From Candidatus Nanoarchaeia archaeon (lineage in GTDB: Archaea; Nanobdellota; Nanobdellia; Woesearchaeales; SKIA01), in assembly GCA_028279685.1 (NCBI GenBank), contig JANQNG010000038.1:1-64000 (forward strand): a stretch of 64,000 bases of DNA, in the 5' to 3' direction. Below are positions 1 to 7,503 of this stretch, piece after piece. Each line of letters opens with the position of its first letter. The first letter of the stretch is position 1. A model generated the notes under the pieces. That model was given only the letters and a program-made list of their open reading frames with translations. It did not search any database and had not been told where the DNA came from. Position numbers and translations under genes: made by a program.

Positions 1-684
1 GATATCAGGGCATTGATTTTGTGCGCATGCGTGTACTGGTGTGCCGACGTTACATGATTGTCCTAGTGAATCAATATCATCTGGTTGTCCTGTGATGCCA
101 CCTTCTCCTGGGCCAGCATCGTAGTTATCGTAGAGATTCGGATCTGCTGTGTGTGTTACCCAGCCACAATATGGGTTTTCCTCTGCGGGTTTGCAGCACA
201 TGCTCCAAGGATACGTCGATGAGCAATCTCCGATCACGTTTGCTTCTCCGCTAATGTTCACTTGACTCAACTTCAACACACAATCATACCCTGCTGCACA
301 ACTATCAAACAATTCAGGATAGCAATCTGCACCAGGAATCTCAATGTCATACTCATACGTACAATCTTCACTTGTCAAAGGATTATCATGACAAGAAATC
401 GCAGCTTGACTATCAGTAATTCTTACTAACGTTTCATTCGAAGAAGCATCAAATCGCTGCACACTCTGTTCAGCATTACAGCAAATACCATACCGATACG
501 AAACGTTAAAGCCAGCTAACGCAGTAGTAGTGTTCGTTAAATCCATCATATAATGATACACCGCAGGAGTTGTATTACAAGGATCATTGCCAGCATCAAG
601 TTTATCAACATAATGACAATCTAAAGCAGAAACTAGGGAAACTAAGAATAAAAGCATTAGCCCCGGAACCAACACACCTCTCAT
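1..684 (-). CDS. Secreted Cys-rich protein, C-terminus cut by window edge
   Basis: The frame is open from an ATG at 684 down to base 1 (228 codons, no stop), so only the N-terminal part is visible. Residues 1-20 form a short signal peptide (MRGVLVPGLMLLFLVSLVSA) and the rest is rich in paired Cys (ICCN, SMCCK), Asn-X-Thr/Ser and Asp/Gly, typical of an extracellular disulfide-bonded archaeal surface protein. No family is recognised. The start is supported by a TATA-like box (CTTTATAAAT on the minus strand, about 705-715) centred about 26 bp upstream, giving a leaderless transcript. It is divergent from the kinase-like gene at 783. Function unknown. Confidence 0.72.
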   Translation of the reverse strand, partial: MRGVLVPGLMLLFLVSLVSALDCHYVDKLDAGNDPCNTTPAVYHYMMDLTNTTTALAGFNVSYRYGICCNAEQSVQRFDASSNETLVRITDSQAAISCHDNPLTSEDCTYEYDIEIPGADCYPELFDSCAAGYDCVLKLSQVNISGEANVIGDCSSTYPWSMCCKPAEENPYCGWVTHTADPNLYDNYDAGPGEGGITGQPDDIDSLGQSCNVGTPVHACAQNQCPDI

Positions 685-782
685 AGGCTGTTTGAGAAGT
701 CTTTATTTATAAAGTTTACCAGCAGAACTCCTTCTCCTTTAATTTGAATAATTATATATAGGTGTTTCACCACCCTTGATGC

Positions 783-1427
783 ATGGGGTTTAGATGGATT
801 GTTTTTACAGGAATAGATGGTGTTGGCAAAACTACACTTTCGAAATATGCTAAACAAATTCTTGGAAAGAAATGTGCATACATGAAAATTCCTCATTTTG
901 ATTGGGTCAGAGACATGATTAAACTTTCAGGAGATAACGAACCACTCAAAGATCCTCATACAGATATGCTAATTTTCAGCGCAGGCAATAGGTTAGAAAT
1001 GCATCTCATAGATAAAGTGGCAAAAGAACATAAGTTTTTGGTAACTCAGAGATGTTGGCTAGATAACTTCCCATACAGATCAGTTCAAGGAACATCTTTA
1101 CAAACAAGTTTTAATTTCTTAAAACCAGAACGCTTCAGAAAACCAGATATATTATTTTTCTTAAAGTGTCCTTACGGTATTGCATATGAAAGAATTGCCG
1201 ATGCTAATGGAGACAAATATGAAACTCTTAATTTCATGAAATCATTAGAAAAGGAATTTAATAAGATGTTTGATGATATTCATAAGAAGAAATTTCCTAT
1301 TGATTTCTCTTCCACAAAAATTATTGAAGTTGATGCAACAAAGGATATTCCAACATTGAAAAAACAAATAAAAGAATATCTTGATGAATTTATTCTGGAC
1401 CGTAAAAATGTCGATAAATGTCTATGA
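783..1427 (+). CDS. Thymidylate kinase-like P-loop nucleotide kinase
   Basis: The 214-residue protein begins with a perfect Walker A loop at residues 10-18 (IDGVGKTTL), placed as in thymidylate kinases. The later segment TQRCWLDNFPYRSVQG occupies the place of the DR-Y/S motif of Tmk, although the canonical Asp-Arg reads Gln-Arg. Expected activity is phosphoryl transfer from ATP to a (deoxy)nucleoside monophosphate; the exact substrate is uncertain. A TATA-like box (ATTATATATA, about 750-759) lies about 28 bp before the ATG, so the mRNA is probably leaderless. Its 3' end overlaps the convergent HD-domain dGTPase-like gene by 38 bp, so the two deoxynucleotide-related genes face each other. Confidence 0.75.
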   Translation: MGFRWIVFTGIDGVGKTTLSKYAKQILGKKCAYMKIPHFDWVRDMIKLSGDNEPLKDPHTDMLIFSAGNRLEMHLIDKVAKEHKFLVTQRCWLDNFPYRSVQGTSLQTSFNFLKPERFRKPDILFFLKCPYGIAYERIADANGDKYETLNFMKSLEKEFNKMFDDIHKKKFPIDFSSTKIIEVDATKDIPTLKKQIKEYLDEFILDRKNVDKCL

Positions 1428-2772
1428 TTTCTCTGTCAGTAAGAGCACTGATAAAATCACAAAATTTCCTCGTATCTGAATATCCTGATTGAAATATTGT
1501 TCCTAATTCCGGAACAAGATCTGGAAATGGTTTAAGCATCTTTTCAGGATCTTTCTGCCAAAGTTCATAGAGGCCTCTTATGAATCTCCTTCCTTCATCA
1601 TGTTTTCTCTTAACTTCATCTTTGTTATGAACTTCTCTTTTGGAAAATGAATAAAGCCATCCAAGTATTTTACTCGCTTCAGGAGGTTTGATAGGAAGTT
1701 CTCCTCTGTTAATAATTGGCTGATTCACTTCAAAGAAAGAACTTATGTATCGAGCATATCTGTTATGGCCTTTCAAATATTTATCGAAGGATAGGGAAGG
1801 GAATTTGCTGTTAAATGATTCTTTAAGGTCTTCAATATCAAGAGCTCCAGCTCTGAGTGCATCATCAATATCATGAATACTAAACGCAAGGAAATCAGCA
1901 TATTTAGCAACATATGCTTCATATGTTCTGTGCTCTGAGTTAATAACATAATGTTCTTTAATAGAATCTAATGTTGTTGTTGATTTCAATGGGTTTGGAT
2001 CTGGTAATCTTTTGATCTCAATATTCCTATCTATGTTAAATCCCTCACTTTCCCAAGGTTCTCCATGTGCTATGATTCCGTATGCTGTTTGTGCTGTCAA
2101 TTTCTTCCCCTCGAAATAACAGAGAAAACGGAAGCTTTGTTTAGCATGAGAAAATATTTTTGTATCTTTTTCCCAAACGAGATAATCTTGTTTAAGCTCA
2201 TCAATATCTGAAGTATTTTTTACTTTTTCAAGTATTGGGATTTTTGCTAAATCAAGATCAGGATGATCTTGTTTCAATCTTTCGTAAACATCATTGTCTC
2301 TTGTGATCTCTTCAACTGAAGTAAAACAGTAGTATTCCTTACAAATTTCATCTAATTCTTGTTCTCCTGCATGACCGAATGCTGTATGTCCAACATCATG
2401 TCCTGCTGCTATTGCTCTAGCTAATCCTTCATTGAGAGAAAGGCCTCTAGCTATACTTTCTGCTAACATTGCAACAACAGCTGTGTGAGATGCTCTTGTC
2501 AGTATTTGTTCATCGTTAGGGGATATGAAAATTTGTGTTTTTCCAGCAAGTTTCATAAAATATTTTGAATATGTTATCATATCTATGTCTATGTGGAACG
2601 GTGTTCTGAAAGAATGATCGGAAATTAAAAAATCACTAATTTTAACTCTATGTGACTTTCCTGCTTCTGCTCTGCAGTAGGAAGCGTTAGTTGATTTAAT
2701 TGCGTGACTGCTTAATCTTTTCTCATGTTTTTTTATGAATTTAGCATATTTCTTGTCAGCATCGCGTCTCAT
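1390..2772 (-). CDS. HD-domain dGTP triphosphohydrolase-like protein
   Basis: The 460-residue protein carries the HD metal motif arranged as in dGTPases: H96 (ASHTAVV), H125-D126 (GHDVGHTAFGHAGE) with H129 and H134, and a distal helix, YADFLAFSIHDIDDALRAG, matching the last metal-ligand/substrate helix. Family members hydrolyse dNTPs to the deoxynucleoside and triphosphate, controlling dNTP pools. The length is close to bacterial dGTPases. The N-terminal 60 residues are basic and not recognised. A TATA box (TTTATATTTA) centred about 28 bp upstream marks a leaderless start. It converges on the kinase-like gene, suggesting a nucleotide-pool neighbourhood. Specificity for dGTP is inferred only from family similarity. 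Confidence 0.82.
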   Translation of the reverse strand: MRRDADKKYAKFIKKHEKRLSSHAIKSTNASYCRAEAGKSHRVKISDFLISDHSFRTPFHIDIDMITYSKYFMKLAGKTQIFISPNDEQILTRASHTAVVAMLAESIARGLSLNEGLARAIAAGHDVGHTAFGHAGEQELDEICKEYYCFTSVEEITRDNDVYERLKQDHPDLDLAKIPILEKVKNTSDIDELKQDYLVWEKDTKIFSHAKQSFRFLCYFEGKKLTAQTAYGIIAHGEPWESEGFNIDRNIEIKRLPDPNPLKSTTTLDSIKEHYVINSEHRTYEAYVAKYADFLAFSIHDIDDALRAGALDIEDLKESFNSKFPSLSFDKYLKGHNRYARYISSFFEVNQPIINRGELPIKPPEASKILGWLYSFSKREVHNKDEVKRKHDEGRRFIRGLYELWQKDPEKMLKPFPDLVPELGTIFQSGYSDTRKFCDFISALTDREIIDIYRHFYGPE

Positions 2773-2880
2773 GTTAGTGCGAAAGAGAATCTAAATATAA
2801 ATTTTACTACTTTACAATGGCTTTTATATATGGGTATTTACCAGCAGAATCCTTTTATACAAGTCTTCCTTTCTAGCTGT

Positions 2881-3192
2881 ATGAAAAAGAAATATGCTAA
2901 GAAGAGAGATCAGAATAAAGCTACAGCAAAAGAGCATATGGCTTCATTGCTCAAGCAAGCTGAAGAAATCTTCAACAAAAACAAAACATTGGCAAACAGA
3001 TACGTCAAACTAGCTAGAGAGATTGCCATGAAATTCAAATGTCGTTTCACATCAGAACAAAGAAGAAAATTCTGCAAACACTGCTATTCATTCCTTATGC
3101 CAAACAAAAACTGCAGAGTCAGAACAAGAGACGGCATGTTAATCCATTACTGCCTCGAATGCAAAAATTATAATCGCTACAAATATAAGTAG
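2881..3192 (+). CDS. rnp4: Ribonuclease P protein component 4 (Rnp4/Rpp21 family)
   Basis: From the ATG at 2881 the protein is 103 residues: a basic helical N-terminus (ANRYVKLAREIAMKF) followed by a zinc ribbon with C65, C68, C91 and C94 (FCKHCYSFL, YCLECKNYNRYKYK). This is the archaeal/eukaryal Rpp21 layout, which binds RNase P RNA in 5' maturation of pre-tRNA. A longer in-frame start at 2725 exists but adds a non-homologous hydrophobic extension and would overlap the divergent HD gene. TTTATAC at 2853-2859 sits about 25 bp before 2881, which supports the shorter leaderless start. A structured hairpin begins at the stop codon. Confidence 0.88.
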   Translation: MKKKYAKKRDQNKATAKEHMASLLKQAEEIFNKNKTLANRYVKLAREIAMKFKCRFTSEQRRKFCKHCYSFLMPNKNCRVRTRDGMLIHYCLECKNYNRYKYK

Positions 3193-3258
3193 CCCTGCAT
3201 TACTCTCTTCTACTCACCGATTCCCGAAGGATTCTCATAGAAGCTTAAGATGCAGGGC
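3192..3258. other. Long imperfect hairpin after rnp4
   Basis: A perfect 9-bp inverted repeat (GCCCTGCAT at 3192-3200, ATGCAGGGC at 3250-3258) encloses nested pairing CTTCTA/TAGAAG and TCC-CGAA-GGA. It starts on the last base of the rnp4 stop codon. It could be a 3'-end/terminator structure or a small RNA; no TATA box of its own was seen. Nothing else is visible up to the promoter of the radical SAM gene (TATATAAAG near 3330). Confidence 0.45.
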
Positions 3259-3373
3259 ATAAAAAGAAACTAAGAACCAGTATAAAAAGTTACTGAGAAT
3301 TTACAACAAAGAGGTTGTACGTTAAGTATATAAAGTATTTTCCTTGCAGAAAATGTTCGATTAGGGGGTACTA

Positions 3374-4570
3374 ATGATGAAGATGGATCCTGTAGAAAAA
3401 GCATTGACATTAAGGAAAACATTAATTCGAGACGAAGAGGTTCTTGTTGCTGATTTTAGCAATACCTTACAAGGCAAAGATACATCAAGAGTTATTGATT
3501 TGATGCCGAATGTAAGCACAGGAGAATATGTGTTCAGAGCAAAAGTCAACATCAAACAACTAGATCCTCTTGCTGCAAAAGAATATGGAACAACATTCTT
3601 CGATATTAGCGAAAAGACAGAAGAAGAGATAGAGGATTTCATTAAAGTGCAGGAATTTGATTTTCCTCTCTGGTTTAAGCATAATGAAGAATTCAATAAT
3701 GTTCTTGATTACAATACTCCATTTATTATGCAAGTTGCAGGATGTAATTTTCATAACGGATATGAAACAGGAGGATGTTGGTATTGTTTCGTTGATAATG
3801 AAAGCAACGATGGTATTGTTGCCACAGGAAAAACATTTCTCAGACCTGAAGATGCAGTGGAGAGCATAATGGCTGCAAGAGAAAAGATAAAAGATGTTTA
3901 CGCAGAGCAAGGTCTAGACCTAAACATTAAAGTGTTTAGAACATCAGGAGGAGAACCTACGGTCGCGCTTGATTGGATTCTGAATGCGTGGAGAGAGATT
4001 GGAGACAGAGGATTAGATTTTGTTGGCCAATTAGATAGTAATCTTTCAACAGGAATGATTGTAGACAGATTCGAAAAAGAGGGTGTTTTTGAAAAGAATA
4101 TCCTTGAGAAATTAGCAGAATATCCTGTCAAAATTCTCACTGCTATCAAGGGAGTTGATGAAGAAAACTTACAGAATAATGTACAATCTGCTGCTACAAT
4201 GCAAACGCAGGAATATTCAATTCTAAAATTCTTAAGAGCGGGTTTTGATATTTATCCGCAAATGTATAACCCTAATCCTATGACATTATATAGCTATCTC
4301 GAAGACATGGAGAGAGTCATCGACAATTTCTCATTGAGAGTGCATATAGGTCCTCTAAAGCTTTACGGACCAAACAAAAAAAGACTTGAGTTCCAAGCAA
4401 AAAAACTAGGGAAAGATCCTGAAGCGTTTATCGAAGAAACCATAAAACAATGGAAAAGCAATTACGAAGGAGGATGCAATGTTATAGAAGATTACTTGTA
4501 TCATGTTCACGGAACTCATTACAAAAAAGAAGTGCGTTCAGATATAGAACTAACTATTAATGATCATTAA
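3374..4570 (+). CDS. Radical SAM enzyme with spaced CX10CX2C cluster motif
   Basis: This 398-residue protein has C124, C135 and C138 (AGCNF...GGCWYCFVDN) followed about 50 residues later by TSGGEPTVALD, the GGEP motif that contacts S-adenosylmethionine, and a radical SAM barrel (VKILTAIKGVD). The cysteine spacing CX10CX2C differs from the usual CX3CX2C and recalls the wide spacing in Elp3. The first 90 residues are not recognised. The substrate is unknown. A TATA box near 3328 and a purine run AGGGGG about 6 bases before the ATG show a leadered mRNA. Two ATGs are possible (3374, 3380). The 3' end overlaps the convergent gene at 4557 by 14 bp. Confidence 0.78.
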   Translation: MMKMDPVEKALTLRKTLIRDEEVLVADFSNTLQGKDTSRVIDLMPNVSTGEYVFRAKVNIKQLDPLAAKEYGTTFFDISEKTEEEIEDFIKVQEFDFPLWFKHNEEFNNVLDYNTPFIMQVAGCNFHNGYETGGCWYCFVDNESNDGIVATGKTFLRPEDAVESIMAAREKIKDVYAEQGLDLNIKVFRTSGGEPTVALDWILNAWREIGDRGLDFVGQLDSNLSTGMIVDRFEKEGVFEKNILEKLAEYPVKILTAIKGVDEENLQNNVQSAATMQTQEYSILKFLRAGFDIYPQMYNPNPMTLYSYLEDMERVIDNFSLRVHIGPLKLYGPNKKRLEFQAKKLGKDPEAFIEETIKQWKSNYEGGCNVIEDYLYHVHGTHYKKEVRSDIELTINDH

Positions 4571-4982
4571 GCATTTCAATACCTATTTCAGCATTATAGA
4601 AAAATCTTATTATATCTGTAATAAACCCAGGCTCTTTCGTTTGCATCACAAAATAAAAATCTTTTTTATTCGCGTTCAAACAAATACTTCCTGAAGGTGT
4701 TACAACAGTAAGATCGAAGGGAGGTCTCTCTCCTTCGAAGATATCACTTAATTTTTCATCATTCGTCAATATTGCATAGTTCTTTTTACTGAGCCTTGCA
4801 TACGTATATTTTCTTTCTCGCTCATGAGAACCTTCTGAGTTTCTTCTAACCATGCCTTCATAGAAAAGAGCGATATCTTCAAGTGCTTTCTCTTTGTTTT
4901 CAATATCCAAGCGCAATTCAAAACCAGAATCTCCTATTCTTTTTAGAGAGCCTTTCTTAATATCAAGATTTTGCATTTCCAT
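4557..4982 (-). CDS. Hypothetical protein, 141 aa
   Basis: No family is recognised. The protein is soluble and mixed alpha/beta, with a charged middle (RRNSEGSHERERKY) and no signal peptide, membrane segment or metal motif. The C-terminal half (FDLTVVTPSGSICLN ... FYFVMQTKEPGFITDIIRFF) reads as beta strands followed by a helix. It converges on the radical SAM gene with a 14-bp overlap. TTTAAT-type AT-rich sequence upstream (about 5005-5015) could be its promoter. Function unknown. Confidence 0.6.
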   Translation of the reverse strand: MEMQNLDIKKGSLKRIGDSGFELRLDIENKEKALEDIALFYEGMVRRNSEGSHERERKYTYARLSKKNYAILTNDEKLSDIFEGERPPFDLTVVTPSGSICLNANKKDFYFVMQTKEPGFITDIIRFFYNAEIGIEMLNDH

Positions 4983-5033
4983 AATAAGATCGGAATGGAC
5001 AATAATATTTAATGTTATCCCATTTAAAAGATA

Positions 5034-5299
5034 TAAGTACTACTTGCTATGGTGGTACTGCGCTACGTTCTTATGTACAAACCTCAGCTCAAATCGAGTT
5101 CTGTCGTAATTCAATATGTATTAAGATGACTGCGCTAGGCAGTTACGAGCTTGCTCGTAACTACAAAGTACACTACCTCGCTCCGTTCTCTTCTATAATT
5201 GATCTCGGAATCGATTTTTAGTGAATCTGAAGATATATTTGAAAACTCCGCTAGGAGGTAGTGTACTTTGGCAGTACCACAAGGTGCAGTAGTGCTTAT
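5034..5299. repeat. Hairpin-rich modular repeat, element A
   Basis: The 320-bp gap between genes holds a nested inverted-repeat element. An outer imperfect stem pairs 5034-5061 with 5272-5299 (about 21 of 28 positions). Inside are a core of about 95 bp, a perfect 9-bp hairpin (GTTACGAGC/GCTCGTAAC, 5142-5161) and a second large hairpin closed by a perfect 16-bp stem (CAAAGTACACTACCTC, 5164-5179, with its complement near 5255-5270). The core is clearly related to the inverted copy in element B at 49565-49766. The short ORFs here are not conserved between copies, so it is treated as non-coding. Confidence 0.8.
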
Positions 5300-5302
5300 A
5301 CT

Positions 5303-7414
5303 CTAAGAAATCTTACCTTTACAACCTCTGTCTACAGTGATATTCTTCGAACCAGCTTGTACATGTTTATCTTCAAAATACACACCATCTTCTTTAGCAA
5401 CTAATTTTACAGCAGCAAACTGCTTAATGCTAATCTGATTTGTGTTAGGAGTGCTTCCTTCAATAATCACTTGTGTTCCCACAGGAGCATCTGCTTCTAG
5501 CACACCTAGTTTATCTCCCTCAGCAACAGCCAATAACATTCCCTTAGAAACCACTCCGCGCAATTTAGCAGGCTCTAAATTAGTTACAACAATCACTTTC
5601 TTGCCAACCAACTCTTCAGGAGTATAATATCCTGCTAGTCCAGAAACAATTTTTCTTTGTTCATTTCCCAAATCAATGGTTTCAATATACAACTTCTCAG
5701 CGTCAGGATGTTTTTCCACGTTTACAATCTCAGCAACTTTAAGATTCAACAAATCGAAACCTTTCTTCTCTTGCTTACCACCATACTTTGAATGCAATTC
5801 CTCAATCTTCTTATTATCGATCTTCTCAAACAATACATCCTTACGACTAATCTTCCCTTTAACAGAAAACTTACCAAGATCATCCCACTTCCAGGAATTC
5901 CCGTTCACGTATGAGAGAATCGTTTTTGATGTATCTGGCAAATAAGGCTGTATTAATATTCCCAAATCCTTAACTAAAGCCACAAGCACAAATAATACTG
6001 CTCGGGCACGATTAGGATCGTCCTTTATTAACTTCCAAGGTTCATTTGCTTGGAAATACTGATTACCTAGCTTAGAAATATGCATGATTTGTTTTAATCC
6101 TTGTTTCAATTCAGCTTTCAACAAGAAATGCTTAACAGTTTCAAACTCTCCCTTTATATTTTTCAAAAATACTTTATCTTCTTCATTCAAATCAGCAACA
6201 GGAATATTTCCTTCGAAGCTGCGTTCAATAAACATCAACGTTCTATTCACCAGGTTTCCAAGATTAGCAACGAGTTCATTATTGTTCTTCTCCTGGAAAT
6301 CCTTCCAGGTAAACACAGTATCAGACGATTCTGGTCTATTATTTAATAAATAATATCTGAAGACATCTGCTTTGATTCCTGAATTAATAGCATCATCACC
6401 GAACACACCGATTTTATTTGATTTAGAGAATTTGCCTGATTCATAGTTCAAATACTCTGTGGAACTAATCTGATGCAATGTTGTCCAATTCCTACCATCA
6501 GCTAGCAATGATGAAGGAAATATGATGGTGTGGAAAGGAATATTGTCTTTGCCCATGAACTGATATAATTCAACCTCAGGATCAAACCACCATTCTTTCC
6601 AATCCTCGAATCCTTTTGCTGTGATTGAGATATATCCTATGCATGCATCGAACCAAACATAAAATACTTTGTTCTCAAATCCTTTTTTCGGAACAGGAAC
6701 ACCCCATTTTAGATCACGAGTAATACACCGAGGTTTCAATCCGTCCTTAAGCCAACCTTCTGTCATAGTTCTTGCATTTTGTGACCAAACTTTTGATTTA
6801 GTCTGCATCCATTCTTCAAGCAAAGGTTTTATTTTAGGAAGATCAAGAAACAAATGTCTGCTCACTTTTTTTACTGGTGTTGCGCCTGATAATTTTGAGA
6901 CAGGGTTAACTAATTCAGTAGGATTCAGCATATGTCCGCAATTATCGCATTGATCACCATTCGCTTGCTCAAACTGACAATGAGGACAAGTGCCTTGTAC
7001 AAATCTATCTGCAAGAAACATATCCTTTTCAGGATCATACATTAACTCCATATCTTCTTCTCTGATATAACCATTCTTATCTAAGTTAGCGAAGATACTC
7101 TGCGTAATTTCATTATGCTTCTCTGTAGAAGTTCTCCCAAAAACATCAAACGAGATATTGAACCACTCATAGATTTTCTTATGTACTTGATAGTATTTGT
7201 CACATAATTCTTTAGGTGTTAATCCTTGCTCCATAGCAGTTTTTTCGGTAGTGGTGCCGTTTTCATCAGTACCGCAAACATATTTAATATTACTTCCAAT
7301 GCTTCTGTGGAATCTGGCAAAGACGTCTGCAGATAAAACAGCCCCTATGAGATTACCTAAATGAGGGACATTGTTCACGTAAGGCAACGCACTCGTAACA
7401 AGGATTTTAGCCAT
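5303..7414 (-). CDS. metG: Methionyl-tRNA synthetase with C-terminal tRNA-binding domain
   Basis: Charges tRNA-Met with methionine in the cytoplasm. The class I signature VPHLGN lies near residue 16, a double zinc knuckle (CPHCQ...CDNCGHM) sits in the connective region, and KFSKSNK represents KMSKS. The C-terminal 110 residues form an EMAPII/Trbp111-like OB domain (LLNLKVAEIVNVEKHPDAEK). With the start at 7414 (MAKILVTSALPY) it has 703 residues. An upstream ATG at 7465 adds 17 non-homologous residues, and the TATA box ATTTAAAC at 7436-7443 lies about 26 bp before 7414, so the shorter leaderless start is preferred. The gene ends at the edge of element A. Confidence 0.95.
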   Translation of the reverse strand: MAKILVTSALPYVNNVPHLGNLIGAVLSADVFARFHRSIGSNIKYVCGTDENGTTTEKTAMEQGLTPKELCDKYYQVHKKIYEWFNISFDVFGRTSTEKHNEITQSIFANLDKNGYIREEDMELMYDPEKDMFLADRFVQGTCPHCQFEQANGDQCDNCGHMLNPTELVNPVSKLSGATPVKKVSRHLFLDLPKIKPLLEEWMQTKSKVWSQNARTMTEGWLKDGLKPRCITRDLKWGVPVPKKGFENKVFYVWFDACIGYISITAKGFEDWKEWWFDPEVELYQFMGKDNIPFHTIIFPSSLLADGRNWTTLHQISSTEYLNYESGKFSKSNKIGVFGDDAINSGIKADVFRYYLLNNRPESSDTVFTWKDFQEKNNNELVANLGNLVNRTLMFIERSFEGNIPVADLNEEDKVFLKNIKGEFETVKHFLLKAELKQGLKQIMHISKLGNQYFQANEPWKLIKDDPNRARAVLFVLVALVKDLGILIQPYLPDTSKTILSYVNGNSWKWDDLGKFSVKGKISRKDVLFEKIDNKKIEELHSKYGGKQEKKGFDLLNLKVAEIVNVEKHPDAEKLYIETIDLGNEQRKIVSGLAGYYTPEELVGKKVIVVTNLEPAKLRGVVSKGMLLAVAEGDKLGVLEADAPVGTQVIIEGSTPNTNQISIKQFAAVKLVAKEDGVYFEDKHVQAGSKNITVDRGCKGKIS

Positions 7415-7503
7415 AGAGACTAGAAATCTCCACTGTTTAAATGATTTTCTACGAGGAAAATGCATTAAAAAAGTTTAAATAGCTACGGGATAACGATGCT
7501 TGT

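Noticed and set aside
2725..2880. N-terminal extension of rnp4
   Set aside because: It encodes hydrophobic residues foreign to the family, overlaps the divergent HD gene, and the TATA box lies within it.
3560..4149. Minus-strand ORFs over the radical SAM gene
   Set aside because: Antisense shadows of a well-supported enzyme gene; no promoter and no recognisable motif.
5012..5221. Short ORFs inside element A
   Set aside because: They cross the stems of the hairpin element, are not conserved in element B and have no ribosome site or leaderless promoter spacing.
5034..5299. Integron attC site
   Set aside because: The size and palindromic folding are suggestive, but no GTTRRRY/RYYYAAC boxes or integrase gene were found, so the element was left unclassified.
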